DNA of 64,000 nt from Heligmosomoides polygyrus polygyrus (GCA_947396885.1 OX377202.1:108518221-108582220), one strand, 5' to 3'; shown: positions 1 through 10,570, counted from the stretch's first letter. Translations and numbers: made by a program. Notes: generated from the letters alone by a model not told the origin.

Positions 1-13
1 GTATGCAGGCGTG

Positions 14-380
14 AGCACCATCTCTGGTTATGAAATCAGTGCCACCCAGCAATAGCTACTCCACAAGTATCCTCTACCTTCATAGGGAGATATGATATTT
101 AGGTGACTATCCTATCACGGGATGAAGGACTATGTAGGACTCCAGAGGCCGGATTCATCAACCGCTTACCGCCCTTTGACGGTGAATATACCGCCAAACT
201 CCTGCTTCGACATTCATTCACCTTCAAGTTTGGCGTTATTTCCACCGTTAAAATATAGTCCTTCAACCCATGATAGGATTATCACCTAAATATCATATCG
301 CCCTATGAACGTAGAGGATACTAGTGGAGCAGCTATTGCTGGGTGGCACTGACCTTTCATAACCAGAGATGGAGATGGTG
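14..380. repeat. Fold-back element with arms of about 120 bp
   Basis: Bases 14-134 are repeated in inverted orientation at 252-380 with a few mismatches. The centre carries a MITE-like start (GGCCGGATTCATCAAC near 146) and a smaller inverted repeat around ACGGTGAATATACCGCC. The right end of the inner MITE is not recognisable. No transposase is present, so this is a non-autonomous or decayed element. Confidence 0.75.
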
Positions 381-382
381 AC

Positions 383-432
383 GATTGCATGCATCCCTGT
401 CGCGTGCCAAAGTGGCCCAGAGGGTCCTTCTT
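383..432 (-). mobile_element. RTE-type LINE 3'-end fragment
   Basis: The reverse strand carries GGGCCACTTTGGCACGCGAC followed by a GATG-like stretch. This is the DNA form of the C-terminal LARDRD segment that is better preserved at 46.4 and 62.4 kb. It is short and degenerate. A similar scrap lies at 905-945 on the same strand. Confidence 0.5.
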
Positions 433-724
433 CAAGTAGCAGGAGCAGCATCGAATCCTACATTTTGAATCTTTGAAAAAATTGGGTGCTAATTTGGTCC
501 TTTGCTGACCAGCTCCAGCCATTGGTTGGACACTGTTCGACGGGTTTATCGACTGACAGAAATCGGCCGACCAATCAATATCGATCGATTTCTATTGGTG
601 TTTCGCTTGTCTGCCGGAGGTTCAGAGTTCGCTCCGACTACTAAGTCGGCTGGCTACTATATGTGCATGTCCATACGTCTGCTTGTATATGACGCAACAG
701 CGAGGTGTCGATGTTGAACCCAAT

Positions 725-893
725 CCATCCATCCAAATTGTACCGTGGTAAATGAAGGCATTGCGCATTCCAAATTGGCTCTCCACAATCTGACAAGTAC
801 TCCCAAGGTGTCGATTTAAAGAAGCTCGGAACACTATGGAATTCAAGGGCAAAGGACGTCTTGAGATACGCCATGCACTCTACTCTATCGAAG
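725..893. repeat. Dispersed repeat R1, copy 1
   Basis: It matches 2748-2935 in order: a CATCCAAATTGTACCG block, a GCGCATTCCAA block, and an ending in GATACGCCATGCACTC. It ends in the short TGC-rich motif that also closes the SINEs of this window. It could be a tailless or decayed SINE. No coding content is seen. Confidence 0.55.
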
Positions 894-984
894 TCGATCA
901 GATGCTGCTAAGCTGATCATCCGTCGCGTGCCAGGGTGACCCAGTGAGGTCAATAAAGTCTCCTAACTCTCTGTGGTTGAGAAG

Positions 985-1307
985 CTGGTGGCAGACATAA
1001 AGGGTAAAGGATAAAGGACGGCGTTACTCAATCCCTTCTGGGATGCGCCAGCGCATTCTACTTCTACGGGATGTCGTGGAGGCGACATGGATGCGTATTT
1101 GGCCATACAATGACTTGCGATGGTCAGCCGATGAACAAGTCAGCGCTTTATCCTTCCCGGACAAGTCTGGTACCAATTCACCGACACCGGAGGGTGGAAG
1201 GCTTGGTTGGCCTGGGCGGGAAATCCGAACCAGGAACCTGGAATCGGGTGCAAGCGACAGCCGGCGCCTCCTCCGACTGCGCTACAAACGCTCTGGTGGC
1301 AGACATA
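985..1307 (-). mobile_element. tRNA-derived SINE (family 1) with 15-bp target duplication
   Basis: The element body is 1000-1292 on the minus strand. Read on that strand it begins with an A-box-like TAGCGCAGTCGG and a B-box-like GGTTCGGATT. A unique body follows, then the motif AATGCGCTGGCGCATCCC and a tail of TCCTTTATCC units. The 15-bp string CTGGTGGCAGACATA occurs exactly at 985-999 and 1293-1307, which is a target-site duplication. Such SINEs are transcribed by RNA polymerase III and mobilised by a LINE. This is the best preserved copy here. Confidence 0.9.
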
Positions 1308-1585
1308 TCTAAGAAAAAGGTAAAGGTTAATTGTAGCAGAAGCAATAAACAATAAGTCTTTCAAATAAAATAAAAAAACTAGTCAAAAAGAAGGGTAAAC
1401 AAATAAATAAATAGAAAGCAACAATAATAGTTGATGTGTCAGTTTATTGTTCTTTATTAAGCGGTATTTAGTTGTTTATTATTTTTGTTTCAAGGTTTCA
1501 CAAAGAGAGAAGTTGAAATCTAAACGATAATAGTTTTTATCAGTCACTCCATATTTACAGAAAGATTTTTGTCATGAAATTACTA
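1308..1585. other. AT-rich stretch, nothing recognised
   Basis: The stretch is AT-rich with short A and T runs. I see no gene, repeat arm or RNA motif in it. Confidence 0.5.
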
Positions 1586-2624
1586 TTAGGTTGTCCCATA
1601 AGTCCTTGCAGTTTTTTTCACCGATTCACTGCAGATTTCGCCATCGGTCTCTTGCATAGCGCTGCATAGTTTTCGAAAGAGAATGATTTGCTCTATCAGA
1701 ATATGTATGGCATTTCTTTTTTCATCATGAATTTTGTCAATTTTTAGGTCGTTGAAGTGAAAAGTGAAAAAGTGAAAAAGTAGCCATTTGCGCACTTGTT
1801 CTCTCCGCTTAGGTTTGTAATTTTTTGCGCAGTTTTTTCGAGCATTTGGAAGACAATGTTCTGTACTACAAGAATATGTGTTGGTCTTGCCCTTTATTGA
1901 TCTTTAGGCCATCAAATTGGGAATTCGGACTTTTCCGTCCGAATTTTTACCAAAACTCCGATTCTGTGGCTGGACTTTTTTGCTTGGTGTCATATGTCGT
2001 TTGGAAGAGGATGTCTTGCTCAGTACGAATTTGTGTCGCGTTTATTGGCTCCCGCTGATTTCTGTCGAATATCAACAGCTGAAGAAGGAGAAGGAGTTGT
2101 TGGTGAAGACGATTTTTCTCTTTTTGGCATTTTGTTGATATTCAATAGAAATCAATAAACGCGACACATATTCTTATAGGCCAAGACACTCTCTTTCGAA
2201 TGACATATAACACCTACCCAAAAAGTCCAAACACAGAGCACGAGCTGTCGGCAAAAATAACCATCCTCCTTCGGACGTCCCAATTTGATGACCTAAAAAT
2301 CAATAAAGGACAAATGAGCAAATAGTGCCAACATGTATTCTTGTAGCACAGAACATTGTCTTCCAGATGCTGTAAAAACTGCGTAAAAATTACAAACCTA
2401 AGCGGAGAGAACAAGTGCGCAGATGGCTACTTTTTCACTTTTTCACTTTTCTCTTCAACGACCTAAAAACTGACAAAATCCATGATGAAAAAAGAAACGG
2501 AATACATGGTCTGATAGAGCAAATCACTCTTTTTCGAAAGCTATGCAGCGCTCTGCAAGAGACCGCCGGCGAAATCCGCAGTGAATCGTTGAAAAAAACT
2601 CCAAGGACTTATGGGACAACCTAA
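1586..2624. mobile_element. Long fold-back transposon, TA target site
   Basis: Arms 1586-1930 and 2275-2624 are inverted copies and begin with TTAGGTTGTCCCATAAGTCC. TA lies directly outside both ends. The centre is also partly self-complementary, for example the GCGACAC and CAATAAACGCG blocks around 2030 and 2160. The TTAGGTTGT terminus and TA target fit a mariner-type element. Each arm holds a short open frame of about 69 codons reading out to the end, but no DDE motif is present, so the element is non-autonomous. Confidence 0.8.
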
Positions 2625-2747
2625 TATACCATATGTATTTATTTCTTTTATGAACCGTCTTTGCTCATTTCTTAATTTCTTTAAGCTTTTTCTTTTGTGT
2701 TAATTTACTTATTTATTGCCTAGCACAAGCCATTTTTTGTACCAAAG

Positions 2748-2935
2748 CAACCATCCAAATTGTACCGAGGAAACTGAACGCATGGCGCATTCCAAGATGG
2801 ATTTCTACCATCCGAGAAACACCCCTAAGGAGTTGGTTTGAAGAAGCGTAGAACTTTATACCGTTCAAAGGATAAAGTACAAGTGTCGACTTTTCTCGAT
2901 CACTCTTCGGATACGCCATGCACTCCGCTTCTACC
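2748..2935. repeat. Dispersed repeat R1, copy 2
   Basis: Second copy of the repeat at 725-893, with the same block order and the same terminal ACGCCATGCACTC motif. Confidence 0.55.
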
Positions 2936-3093
2936 TAACCTCTAAATAATCCTGATTGGTCCAACGTATGTTCGATGATTCGACATGCGGCTGCAGCTTC
3001 GACTTTTCGACTAAGATTTGCTTTGTAGGATAGATTTTCGCTCTTCCATGCCTTTCTAGTAGTGAGACCTCCTATCTACTTCTTCCACTAGTA

Positions 3094-4006
3094 TTAGGGG
3101 GGGGGGGGCAAAAGTAATGAGACACCCCATGCCGTGTCCATATATCTCGTCTCTGGAGTCTGAATTCGTAGTTGTCATACTTGTATGTTTGTATGCTACT
3201 TACTGAAGCCCATCTGAGAAGTTACCACTTCCGCCCTTTCCAGAAGCATGCCAAAAACCCCAGCCTGTCTCATGCCGAAACCCCAGTCTGACGAGTCGAC
3301 CTGTGTCGCGCAAATCTCACCCAATTCCCAACCCCGAGCAGTCTGGGCTCAATATTCACGCAAGATGAGAAGTACGTCTTCTACCTTAACCCTGCCAAGC
3401 AGCGAGTCTGGGTGAGGCCTGGTGAATTGTTACCGACCTTCGTTCGGCGAGATGTTCACGGCGAGAAGCATCTTTGGAGCTTTTGGGTCTGCGCCCATGG
3501 ATCGGTTTACCGCAGGCTGTTTCCCAAGAGCACCGCGATGAACTCCAAGGCCATGGTGAACGAAATAGAGGAGATGGGCCGGCGACTCGCTCTTATTCAT
3601 TCGCAGCGCTTCAAGAAGGTTCTCCTCTTCGACAACGCCGCACCCCATCGGGAACAAGTAAGCACGGATAAGCTTGGCCAGCTGGGCTACGTTCACATGC
3701 CTCACCCACCGTATTCGCCGGACATCTCTCCATGCGACTACCACTACTACTTGAGCCTACAGGATTTCCTAGTCGGAAGGGACACAAGAACCCAAGCAGT
3801 GCTTGACAACCATATCGAGCAGTTGATCAACACCAGGCTCAAGCAGTTCTGGAAGGATGGGATCAGGAAGTTGGCTGAGCGATGGCAGCAAGGTCACTGC
3901 CCTTAATGGCAAATACATTCCTCAGTATCGTTGAGTTGTAATTGAGTTATAGAGAGAACAAAGATTTTTTTCATTTTGTCTCATTACTTTTGCCCCCCCC
4001 CCCTAA
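3094..4006 (+). mobile_element. Mariner-like element with G-run termini (G-mariner 1)
   Basis: The termini are TTAG followed by a run of at least ten G and then CAAAAGTAATGAGAC, with the inverted copy at the right end. TA flanks both ends. The 913-bp element holds the C-terminal two thirds of a transposase and lacks the N-terminal DNA-binding part. The minus-strand relative at 9834-11356 begins coding at the same point, so both descend from an already deleted form. Confidence 0.9.
3299..3906 (+). pseudogene. Mariner transposase catalytic region (DD34D), N-terminus missing
   Basis: A frame open from about 3299 to the stop at 3904 encodes a Tc1/mariner DDE domain. The first catalytic Asp is in FTQDEKYVFYL. 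The second is in LLFDNAAPHR. The third is in YSPDISPCDY, 34 residues after the second, which is the DD34D spacing of mariner. No helix-turn-helix region lies upstream inside the element, so the product could not bind its termini in the usual way. The catalytic residues are all present. It is either a young internally deleted copy or a remnant still under some constraint. Confidence 0.8.
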
Positions 4007-4599
4007 TATTATACCTACTCCTCCCATTCACTGACAAACCATGCGAGGAGTAATAAACAAACGTTCGCCTGAAATAGTGGCGAAGCGAACCTTTGACATC
4101 CTTTCATAGGCATTCCTTGCTTTTGAACGCAGCAAATCCCATATTCCTTTCCAGAACTCGTCTCGTCCCCGTGAGCTGCCGTTCACGTCCGAAGACGTCA
4201 AGATTTTCGATCACTGAACCCGAACGAGGTCCTGACATTTTCGTTCCGTTCAACGGACAACTTTACTTATCACAGATCCATTACGATTATAGGACACGCC
4301 GCCGTTTAATCAACCCTCTCCATTAGCGGTCATCTGACCGAGATGCGGCAAACACGTAAAGCGCTTAGCAGCACTTCGTGGCACACAAACCGTCCTAGCT
4401 GATCCATTATCTCACACAAGCAATGCTGCTATGAGGCCGCTTTTCAATGAAAATCCTAGAGGCCACGAATCTCCGAAGGCGTAGCTAATTTGCTGTTATG
4501 GAGTTTGGCGATAAATTTAGAGAACGCTTCAGAACAGCCTAATAATCGATAATAGCTCCGACCGTAAGGAATCCTTCAAGTCTCGCTTCAACAACATCT
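4007..4599. other. Spacer between mariner and MITE, no gene seen
   Basis: No repeat, RNA or conserved frame was recognised. A 77-codon open frame at 4093-4326 has no familiar motif and is taken as chance. Confidence 0.5.
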
Positions 4600-5005
4600 G
4601 GGGCCGGATTCATGAGCGACTTACCTGCGAGTAAGTGCAATATTTACCCACTCTCCACTTACGCGCGATTCATCAACGCGCGGCGGGGAAAACCCGAGGT
4701 AAGTGTCGAGGTAAATGCTACCTGACTCAGCGCGTAGGGAAACATTTACCTTCAAGGCGAGGGTTTTGCTCCGCTGCCAATTTTTGACCCAACGCATCCC
4801 TCCGCTGGTCCTTTGTCAGCTCAGCGCTGGCAGCGGGCCATCGGAGCGATGCATTGGGTCAAAAATTGGCAGCGGAGCAAACCCTTGCTTTCGCCGTCAT
4901 GAATCAGAAACAGGGGTAAGTTCAGGAAAAGTGGCGGGTAAGTGACCGTCGAGGTAAATGGGAGTAGGATCTATCTCCGGCCGCGTTCATGAATCCGGCC
5001 CCTGA
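4597..5005. mobile_element. MITE, GGGCCGGATTCAT termini, CTG duplication
   Basis: The element is 4600-5002, with CTG at 4597-4599 and again at 5003-5005. Inside is a long inverted repeat, TTTGCTCCGCTGCCAATTTT against its complement near 4870. The terminus and 3-bp CWG duplication resemble animal PIF/Harbinger elements; that assignment is inference. No open frame is present. Confidence 0.85.
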
Positions 5006-5179
5006 TGTCAGCAGCGGTGCCACAATAGCGATCAAAATCTTCTGTACGTCCCATTTTCTATTATACAGGGTGGACCAAAATAAGATGGAGAAGATTTTTT
5101 ATCATAATTATAGAACAACGAACAATTCGAGAAAACGACGACTAAGTTACAACAACACAAACATTAAGGCATATCATGT

Positions 5180-6300
5180 TCAAGTGGTTTCGAAGTGGCT
5201 TCCCTTGGAGCGGATGCAGAGGGCCAAACGTTTCGCGAATTTTTCGACGATGAGCCGCAGGTCATCAGGAGACAACCGTTCCCACTCCCGGCGCAAGGAT
5301 TCCTTCAGGGACTCGAGAGTGCGGTGGCGTTTGACGCCGACCCTAGCCTCTAAAATGCCTACACACCGTAGTCCATCGGATTCAAATCCGGAGAATACGG
5401 CGGCCATTCCGAAGGCGTGATGGAATCGGGGAAGTTGACCTAGCACCACGCCTGCGCACTCTTCGCCCTATGTGCGGGAGCAGGGTCCTGTTGGAACGTC
5501 CAATGGGCATCACCGAAGTGCCACTGGACCCAAGGAAGAACTACGGACTCGAGAATGTCTCGCTGGTACTGTAATAACCTAGCGGCTCAGGTTATTAAAG
5601 TAGGAAGTGGGAGACGATCCCGTAGCGGAAAACTCAACAGAAAACATGGTTCGCAGATTATTTTATTCGAGATATGCGAAAAACACACAACGGATTATAC
5701 AGAAGGAGTGAAGGGCCTTAAACAGCTGGATCTACCTACTCACTGTCCTAACGGGGACTACCGGCCTTACATCCCCAGCTTACGCCTAGAGACACCCGAT
5801 GGACCGGATCGAGGAGCGCGACGCGCGAGCGTCGGGATGATCGGTTCCCAGAGAGTCGTCTGCCGCCTATATACGGTTTTCGGCCCTGGATCTCCCGAGT
5901 TGCGGTAGGAGAGCCGCAGAGGTGGGAACGGTCCTGCGTTGGCGCATGGTGAGGAGGTGCGCTTAGAAGCGTACTTACAGTACACATCTTCGTCGGTTCA
6001 CTCTTTTATCCACGAAAGCCAGGAGTCTTGCCGCTGGCGCTGATTCCGCCCCAAACCATGACAGATTGTGGGTTTTGGACGATAGCAGAGGTGCTTGGAG
6101 CCTCTGTGCACCACATCCTACCATTTTGGCGATTGTGCGCCTGCTCCACGGTGAAGAGCTTCTCGTCCGTGAACAGAATCTGTTCCCAGGCACGACCTGC
6201 GGCCCACCGTCGAAAAAAATCGCGAAACGTTTGGCCCTCTGCATCCTCTGGTGATCGCCAAACATTTTCCTTTCTGGTTAATTGCTGGATTCTTACGTTT
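5180..6300 (-). pseudogene. maT transposase pseudogene
   Basis: Three recognisable blocks lie in order on the minus strand. The first is ILFTDEKLFTVEQ with the first catalytic Asp. The second is the SVMVWGGIS strand. The third is WVQWHFGDAHWTFQQDPAP through SPDLNPMDYGV and the C-terminal EKFAKRLALCIRSKG segment. It is split by a 410-bp LTR, carries an internal stop and has shifted frames. Its segment at 5205-5262 recurs inverted at about 6198-6252 inside the same gene, which is unexpected for a transposase. Confidence 0.75.
5566..5983 (-). mobile_element. Solo LTR, 410 bp, GTAC target duplication
   Basis: The LTR is 5570-5979. GTAC at 5566-5569 and 5980-5983 is a 4-bp duplication. The ends are TGTAA and TTACA, the usual TG...CA form. 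On the minus strand a TATA-like GTATATAGGCGG lies near 5870 and AATAAAATAATC lies about 200 bp further on, matching promoter then poly(A) signal. It interrupts the maT transposase just before the QRDILE block, and removing it restores that junction. No internal retrovirus-like genes remain. Confidence 0.8.
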
Positions 6301-6419
6301 CCTCAGGGGCACATTATGCAATTATGGTCACACGCTGTTCATCGTATGTGCGGTTCCTGACAAGCTGCTTCTTAAAAGTGTCAGGTGGTATTTCTACCAG
6401 CGCAATAATCTTATCTAAC

Positions 6420-6591
6420 CAGGGACCGGATTCATCAACGACTTACGTAACTATAACGGAGAATTGTAAGCGAAAAGCTCAGATAACGCGGCTTATCAAG
6501 CGATATGGTGAGTGGTAAGCCGCGTTATGTGAACTTTTCGCTTACAATTCTCCGTTAAAGTTACGTAAGTCGTTGATGAATCCGGCCCCAG
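6420..6591. mobile_element. MITE family A, copy 1, CAG duplication
   Basis: The element is 6423-6588, a near-perfect hairpin with GGACCGGATTCATCAACG ends and CAG on both sides (6420-6422, 6589-6591). The paralogous sequence at 12.88-12.91 kb, inverted, lacks the element at the same place and so shows the empty site. Confidence 0.9.
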
Positions 6592-6677
6592 GAGACTATC
6601 CCAACAGTAGGTCGGAACGGCCCAAGTGTTGTATATTGGTAGTATCGCCTCTCTCTGGGAAATAACAAAATGTAAAT
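6592..6677. repeat. Segment P, inverted paralogue of 12.84-12.90 kb
   Basis: AGGTCGGAACGGCCCAAGTG and GGGAAATAAC match in inverted order the unit at 12842-12905 and again at 13407-13470. Together with the SINE that follows, the whole 6.4-7.0 kb block is an inverted relative of 11.6-12.9 kb. Confidence 0.7.
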
Positions 6678-6679
6678 AT

Positions 6680-6985
6680 CTCGACCCCAATGCAACTCTG
6701 CGCAGAGTTAGGACAACGGAAGTTGGACCATTTCCAGCATATTGATTCACGTGTCTCGCAACTGAGGGGCGCGCGCGAGGCGAGGGTTTGTATTACGTGC
6801 CTAGCACAGCGCTCAGATGGCGAAGTGGAGAGCGAGCCGGACTTGTGAGCGAGGGGTCGGGTAAGAGAAGGGGGGAGGTTCGGATCCCACGGACAGCGTT
6901 TGTTTTGCACTTTTGCAAATCTCATTCTTTTCATGCATGTGATCCACCCCTGTGGCATTATAGTATTTATCCATATATTTGCTTC
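6680..6985 (+). mobile_element. tRNA Ser/Leu-like SINE (family 2)
   Basis: CAGATGGCGAAGTGGAGAGC resembles the A-box arm of a class II tRNA, and GGTTCGGATCCCA is B-box-like. The downstream body ends near ATAGTATTTATCCATA. An inverted copy lies at 11600-11893. Confidence 0.65.
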
Positions 6986-7164
6986 GCGGTGCGCGCTGGC
7001 TCCGCCTACGTTAGTCTGAGGGCTGAACTTGATCCATTGCCAATGAAGTTTCGGTCTTTCATGGCGTCTAAAGCTTTTTTATCATATTGTTGGCATACTG
7101 AATTGTACTTGATAACAAAACGAATTTGGAATGTATGTGTTACTAATTGATACTATCTCACGTC

Positions 7165-7205
7165 TGTCTCATAAAACGTAATAAATTGAATTGAATTGAA
7201 TTGAA
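7165..7205 (+). repeat. TTGAA microsatellite
   Basis: Four or more TTGAA units follow AATAAA. This could be the tail of a retroelement whose body is not recognised. Confidence 0.5.
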
Positions 7206-7258
7206 TTTACATATAGCACTCCTCTTCTCCTTGGACGCTTGCGTATTTATCATACCTA

Positions 7259-8523
7259 TTAGGTTGTAACGAATTAAACGGAACTGGCTCGCGCCATTTT
7301 TTGGCGCGTGTTTACGCGTTTGATCAAGAACAAACCGTAACATGTGGGATATCATTTAGAAGCGCAAACTTTGGTTTACCGGCGAGTACCAAATTTTCTA
7401 TGTAAAAGTGGGAAAACTTTAGAGTTTTATTGACTTTTTTGCAGATGGACAAAAGGGTAATCCGAGGCATTTACTTGTATGAATTCAAGCTGGGCACTAC
7501 AGCTAAGGAGGCGGACGAGAAGATCAACGCCGCATTCGGTCAAGGATGTTCCACAATTCGGACGGCGTATCGTTGGTATCAGAAGTTCCGGAATGGAAAT
7601 GAGAGCTTGGAAGAACATGAAGGTCGTGGGAGGCATAGTGATGTTGATGAGGACAAGCTGAGAGATGTGGTAGAGGAGGATCCACACAAAGCTACCAGGG
7701 AGATAGCGAAGGTTCTTGGCGTCAGTCACAACACAGCTGCCCGGCATCTGAAGGAAATTGGAAAGATAGGTGCCTCACAAGCTGTCTGAGGAGCGAAGAA
7801 ACCGACGATATGAGATCTCGTCCGCACTGCTTCTACGGAACGAAACGGACCCATTCCTTGATCGCATCGTAACCTGTGACGAGAAATGGATAACGTACGA
7901 CAACAGGTGACGATCGGCACAGTGGGTGGACAGCGATGAGAGCCCCAAGGTTTTTGCGAAGCCGGAATTGCACCAAAAGAAAGTAATGGTGACAGTATGG
8001 TGGTGTTCGCTGGGAATTATTCACCACAGCTTCCTCCTCCCGGTGAATCCATCACGGCAGAGAAGTACTGCATTGAAATTGAAGAAATGATGAAAAAGTT
8101 GAAGGATATCCGGCCGGCCTTGGTAAACCGAAGGCGAGTTCTCCTTCTGCACGACAATGCTCGCCCCCATGTAGCACGAATGACGTTGCAGAAATTGAAT
8201 GAGCTGAGCATTGAAACTCTACCACATCCTCCGTTTTCTTCCGACCTCTCCCCAACAGACTACCATTTCTTCGAGCACCTTGGCGACTTCTTGCTAGGGA
8301 AAATATTCAAATACCAACAGGATGCCGAAAGTGCCTTCGAAGATTTCGTCAATTTCAGAACTTCTGATTTTTATGCTACTGGGATAACGAAGCTTGTCTC
8401 ACGTTGGCAAAGATGTGTAGAATCAAAAGGTTTTTATTTCGATTAATGAACTTGCCTACAAGCCGAGATATTAACTGTTTAAATTTACAGTGGTTCAGTG
8501 CCATTTATTTCGTTACAACCTAA
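7259..8523 (+). mobile_element. Mariner element (M3) with complete termini
   Basis: The termini TTAGGTTGTAACGAA and TTCGTTACAACCTAA are inverted copies, and TA lies outside each. The 1265-bp length fits a full mariner. The transposase fills the centre but has frame breaks. It lies immediately upstream of a LINE fragment. Confidence 0.9.
7445..8446 (+). pseudogene. Mariner transposase, full length but broken
   Basis: The first 110 codons hold the HTH region: MDKRVIRGIYLYEFKLG, then WYQKFRNGNESLEEHEGRGR and the second helix set REIAKVLGVSHNTAARHLK. The frame shifts near 7770. It continues as VTCDEKWITYDNR with the first catalytic Asp, meets TGA at 7906-7908, and shifts again near 8035. It then reads to the end: LLHDNARPHV with the second Asp, SSDLSPTDYHFF with the third, and a terminal ESKGFYFD. 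Spacing is DD34D. The sequence is close to well-known nematode and animal mariners. Two shifts and one stop make it inactive, but otherwise little is lost. Confidence 0.9.
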
Positions 8524-8525
8524 TA

Positions 8526-9831
8526 TTTTGTGTGAAGTCCCATAAGCATCACTTCAGTTTTCGCTAGGGTATTCAAGAGATAACTAAAATCTGCTCTCGT
8601 TGATTACCTGAAATCTAACTCTATGATTCCAGAGAATCAACATGGCTTTTGAACCGCTAAATTTACTGAGACATTAGTGTTGTCAACATTAAATGAATGG
8701 ACCCAAGCTCTCGATAAAAGAATTGATGTAGACGTTGTATACTTTGACTTTATGAAGGCTTTTGATAAAGTCCAATTGAACAAGCTTATCTTCAGGCTTG
8801 AAAATATTGGTATCCATCCTAGAATAACTAATTGGATAAGTAGCTTTATAACAAATAGATCCTTTCAAGTTAGAGTCAACGAATCATTTTCTGAACCACT
8901 TCCGGCTACTAGCGGTGTCCCTCAAGGAGGTGTTCTCTCCCCAATTCTTTTCAATATTTATACATCCGAGATTCCCTATTTGATCGATTAATATGGTGTA
9001 TCCTGCAAAGTGTTTGCTGATGATATAAAAATTTACAAAAATATCGTCGGTGTGGACGACCATGTTGCTCTTCAATCTGCAACTAATACTATTGTGGACT
9101 AGTCAGCAAGGTGGAACCTTCCACTGTCAGGGCAAAAATCCAAAGTACTACACCTTGGTGAAGTTCAGCTTAGGAGTACAACTACTTTACGTGACCTGGG
9201 ATTTATTCTAGACTCTACACTGTCATTTAAAGAACATTGCGAATCGATGGCAAAGAGAGGGGATAGGATTGTGCACAGCATATTTAAGTCACTAAAAACA
9301 AATTCAGTCATCTACATGCTGCTAGCCTACAAAGCGTATGTTAGGCCTGTGCTTGAATATGGTACCACTGTATTTAGCCCTAAGTATAAGCGTGAAATCG
9401 CTAAGCTAGAGTCTGTGCAAAACAGTTTCACAAGAAAGCTCTGGATAAGAGTATACGGCCGTGATTACACCATCACTCCTCCTGCCGCTGAAAGGAACAA
9501 GATCTTCAAGTTACAGTCTCTTGCTTGCCGAAGAAGACGATACGATTTAATCACAATGTATAAGTTGATAAATAGTACTTTGGGCATTCGCCTCCGAGAT
9601 TTCTATACTGTATCACCTTCCAGCACTAGAGGTGGTTAAAGTAAAATACAAATACCGAAAGCTAAAACTAATTTAAGATCGGCTTTTTTACACATCGGGC
9701 TGGCTCTGAGTTCCTAAAGTTCTCTAAGAAAGTCGTTGTGCCAAATTATTCATTGAGGCAATACAAAAGGCTTATTGACCGGCATCTCCAAGAAGTTTCT
9801 TAATGGCTTGCCGAGTTGTTGGTGTTTGTAC
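8526..9831 (+). mobile_element. CR1/Jockey-like LINE, 5' part of a split copy
   Basis: A reverse-transcriptase remnant followed by a C-terminal region. The copy is split by the mariner at 9834-11356; its 3' end is at 11359-11480, where an AAAT-repeat tail closes it. The 5' end is truncated against the neighbouring mariner. Confidence 0.8.
8560..9805 (+). pseudogene. LINE reverse transcriptase pseudogene
   Basis: Non-LTR reverse-transcriptase motifs occur in order: IPENQHGF, VVYFDFMKAFDKV with the first catalytic Asp, SGVPQGGVLSPILFNIY, and FADD at about 9010. Downstream come DLGFILDSTLSFKEHC and the C-terminal VRPVLEYGTTVFSP region, typical of CR1/Jockey-type LINEs. The last recognisable residues, LRQYKRLIDRHLQEVS, end at 9801. 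In-frame stops at 8990 and about 9100, a deletion near 9165 and one shift inactivate it. The endonuclease half is absent. The exact clade cannot be settled by eye. Confidence 0.85.
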
Positions 9832-10048
9832 TATTGGGGGGGGGGCAAAAGTAATGAGACAAATTGAAAAAAATGTTTATCTCTTCATAACTCAATTACA
9901 ACTCAACGATGCTGAGGAATGTATTTGCCATTAAAAGCAATGACCTTGCTGCCATCGCACAGCCAACTTCCTGATCCCATCCTGCTAGAACTGCTTGGGC
10001 CTGGTGTTGATCAACTGCTCGATGTGGTTGTCAAGCACTGCTTGGGTT

Positions 10049-10336
10049 TTATAGGGGAAACGGGCAGGCCCCTTTTGTGTCAGGATCAGAGAGCATCTGA
10101 ACGGCCTTGGGAAAGCCAATGTCCGCACTCCTTGGGGAGAACACAGGGTCCTGCGCCATGGAGGAACGATGATTCAGGTGTCTGTCTCGATCCTGGCGCG
10201 CGAAAGTGACATTTCGGCACGCAGGACGCTAGAGGCACTTTGGATTGCGGCGAAGAATCCGCAGGTCAATCGCAAGGAAGAGTGCATCGCGATTACTCAA
10301 GAACTGGCACCCTTTGTGGAGCTCTGTGGGTTTTGA
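10049..10336 (+). pseudogene. GIY-YIG endonuclease C-terminus of a Penelope-like retroelement
   Basis: The fragment opens with FIGETGRPL, the YIG half of the GIY-YIG motif. After a one-base shift near 10076 it reads CVRIREHLNGL, with the Arg and His that follow YIG in this nuclease. Then come ESDISARRTLEALWIAAKNP, VNRKEECIAITQELAPF and VELCGF before TGA at 10334. This tail resembles what I recall from nematode Penelope-like elements; that is recollection, not a search. The reverse transcriptase is absent. Confidence 0.8.
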
Positions 10337-10570
10337 TCTGCTCGATCTGACCCCAGGGGTACTTAAGTCAGGTGGTCCATAGGACCACAGCTCATTCACC
10401 CACGATTCCTTCCAGCTACGGGTGTCTGGTGGTCCAACGTCATCCACCTCTAAGGTTAGTTGTACCTCGGATATCGGATCCTGCATCTATTTTCCTTAGG
10501 AAGAGCACTCTGTAGTAAGAAATAGTGTTTGGGGGAACAGTTCCACCAGTGTCTCCGACTTTTCCAGGTT

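Larger units (their letters stand above)
5066..6360 (-). mobile_element. maT (DD37D) transposon, broken, with solo LTR inside
   Basis: The left terminus CAGGGTGGACC follows a TA at 5064. The transposase is on the minus strand, from FTDEKLFTVEQ (about 6170) through MVWGGISASGKTP (about 6060). It resumes beyond the solo LTR with QQDPAPAHRAKSAQAW and ends in SKGSHFETT at 5180. The second and third Asp are 37 residues apart, the maT spacing. A stop after QAWC and several frame breaks make it dead. The right terminus is not found; a MITE lies in the expected area. Confidence 0.8.
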
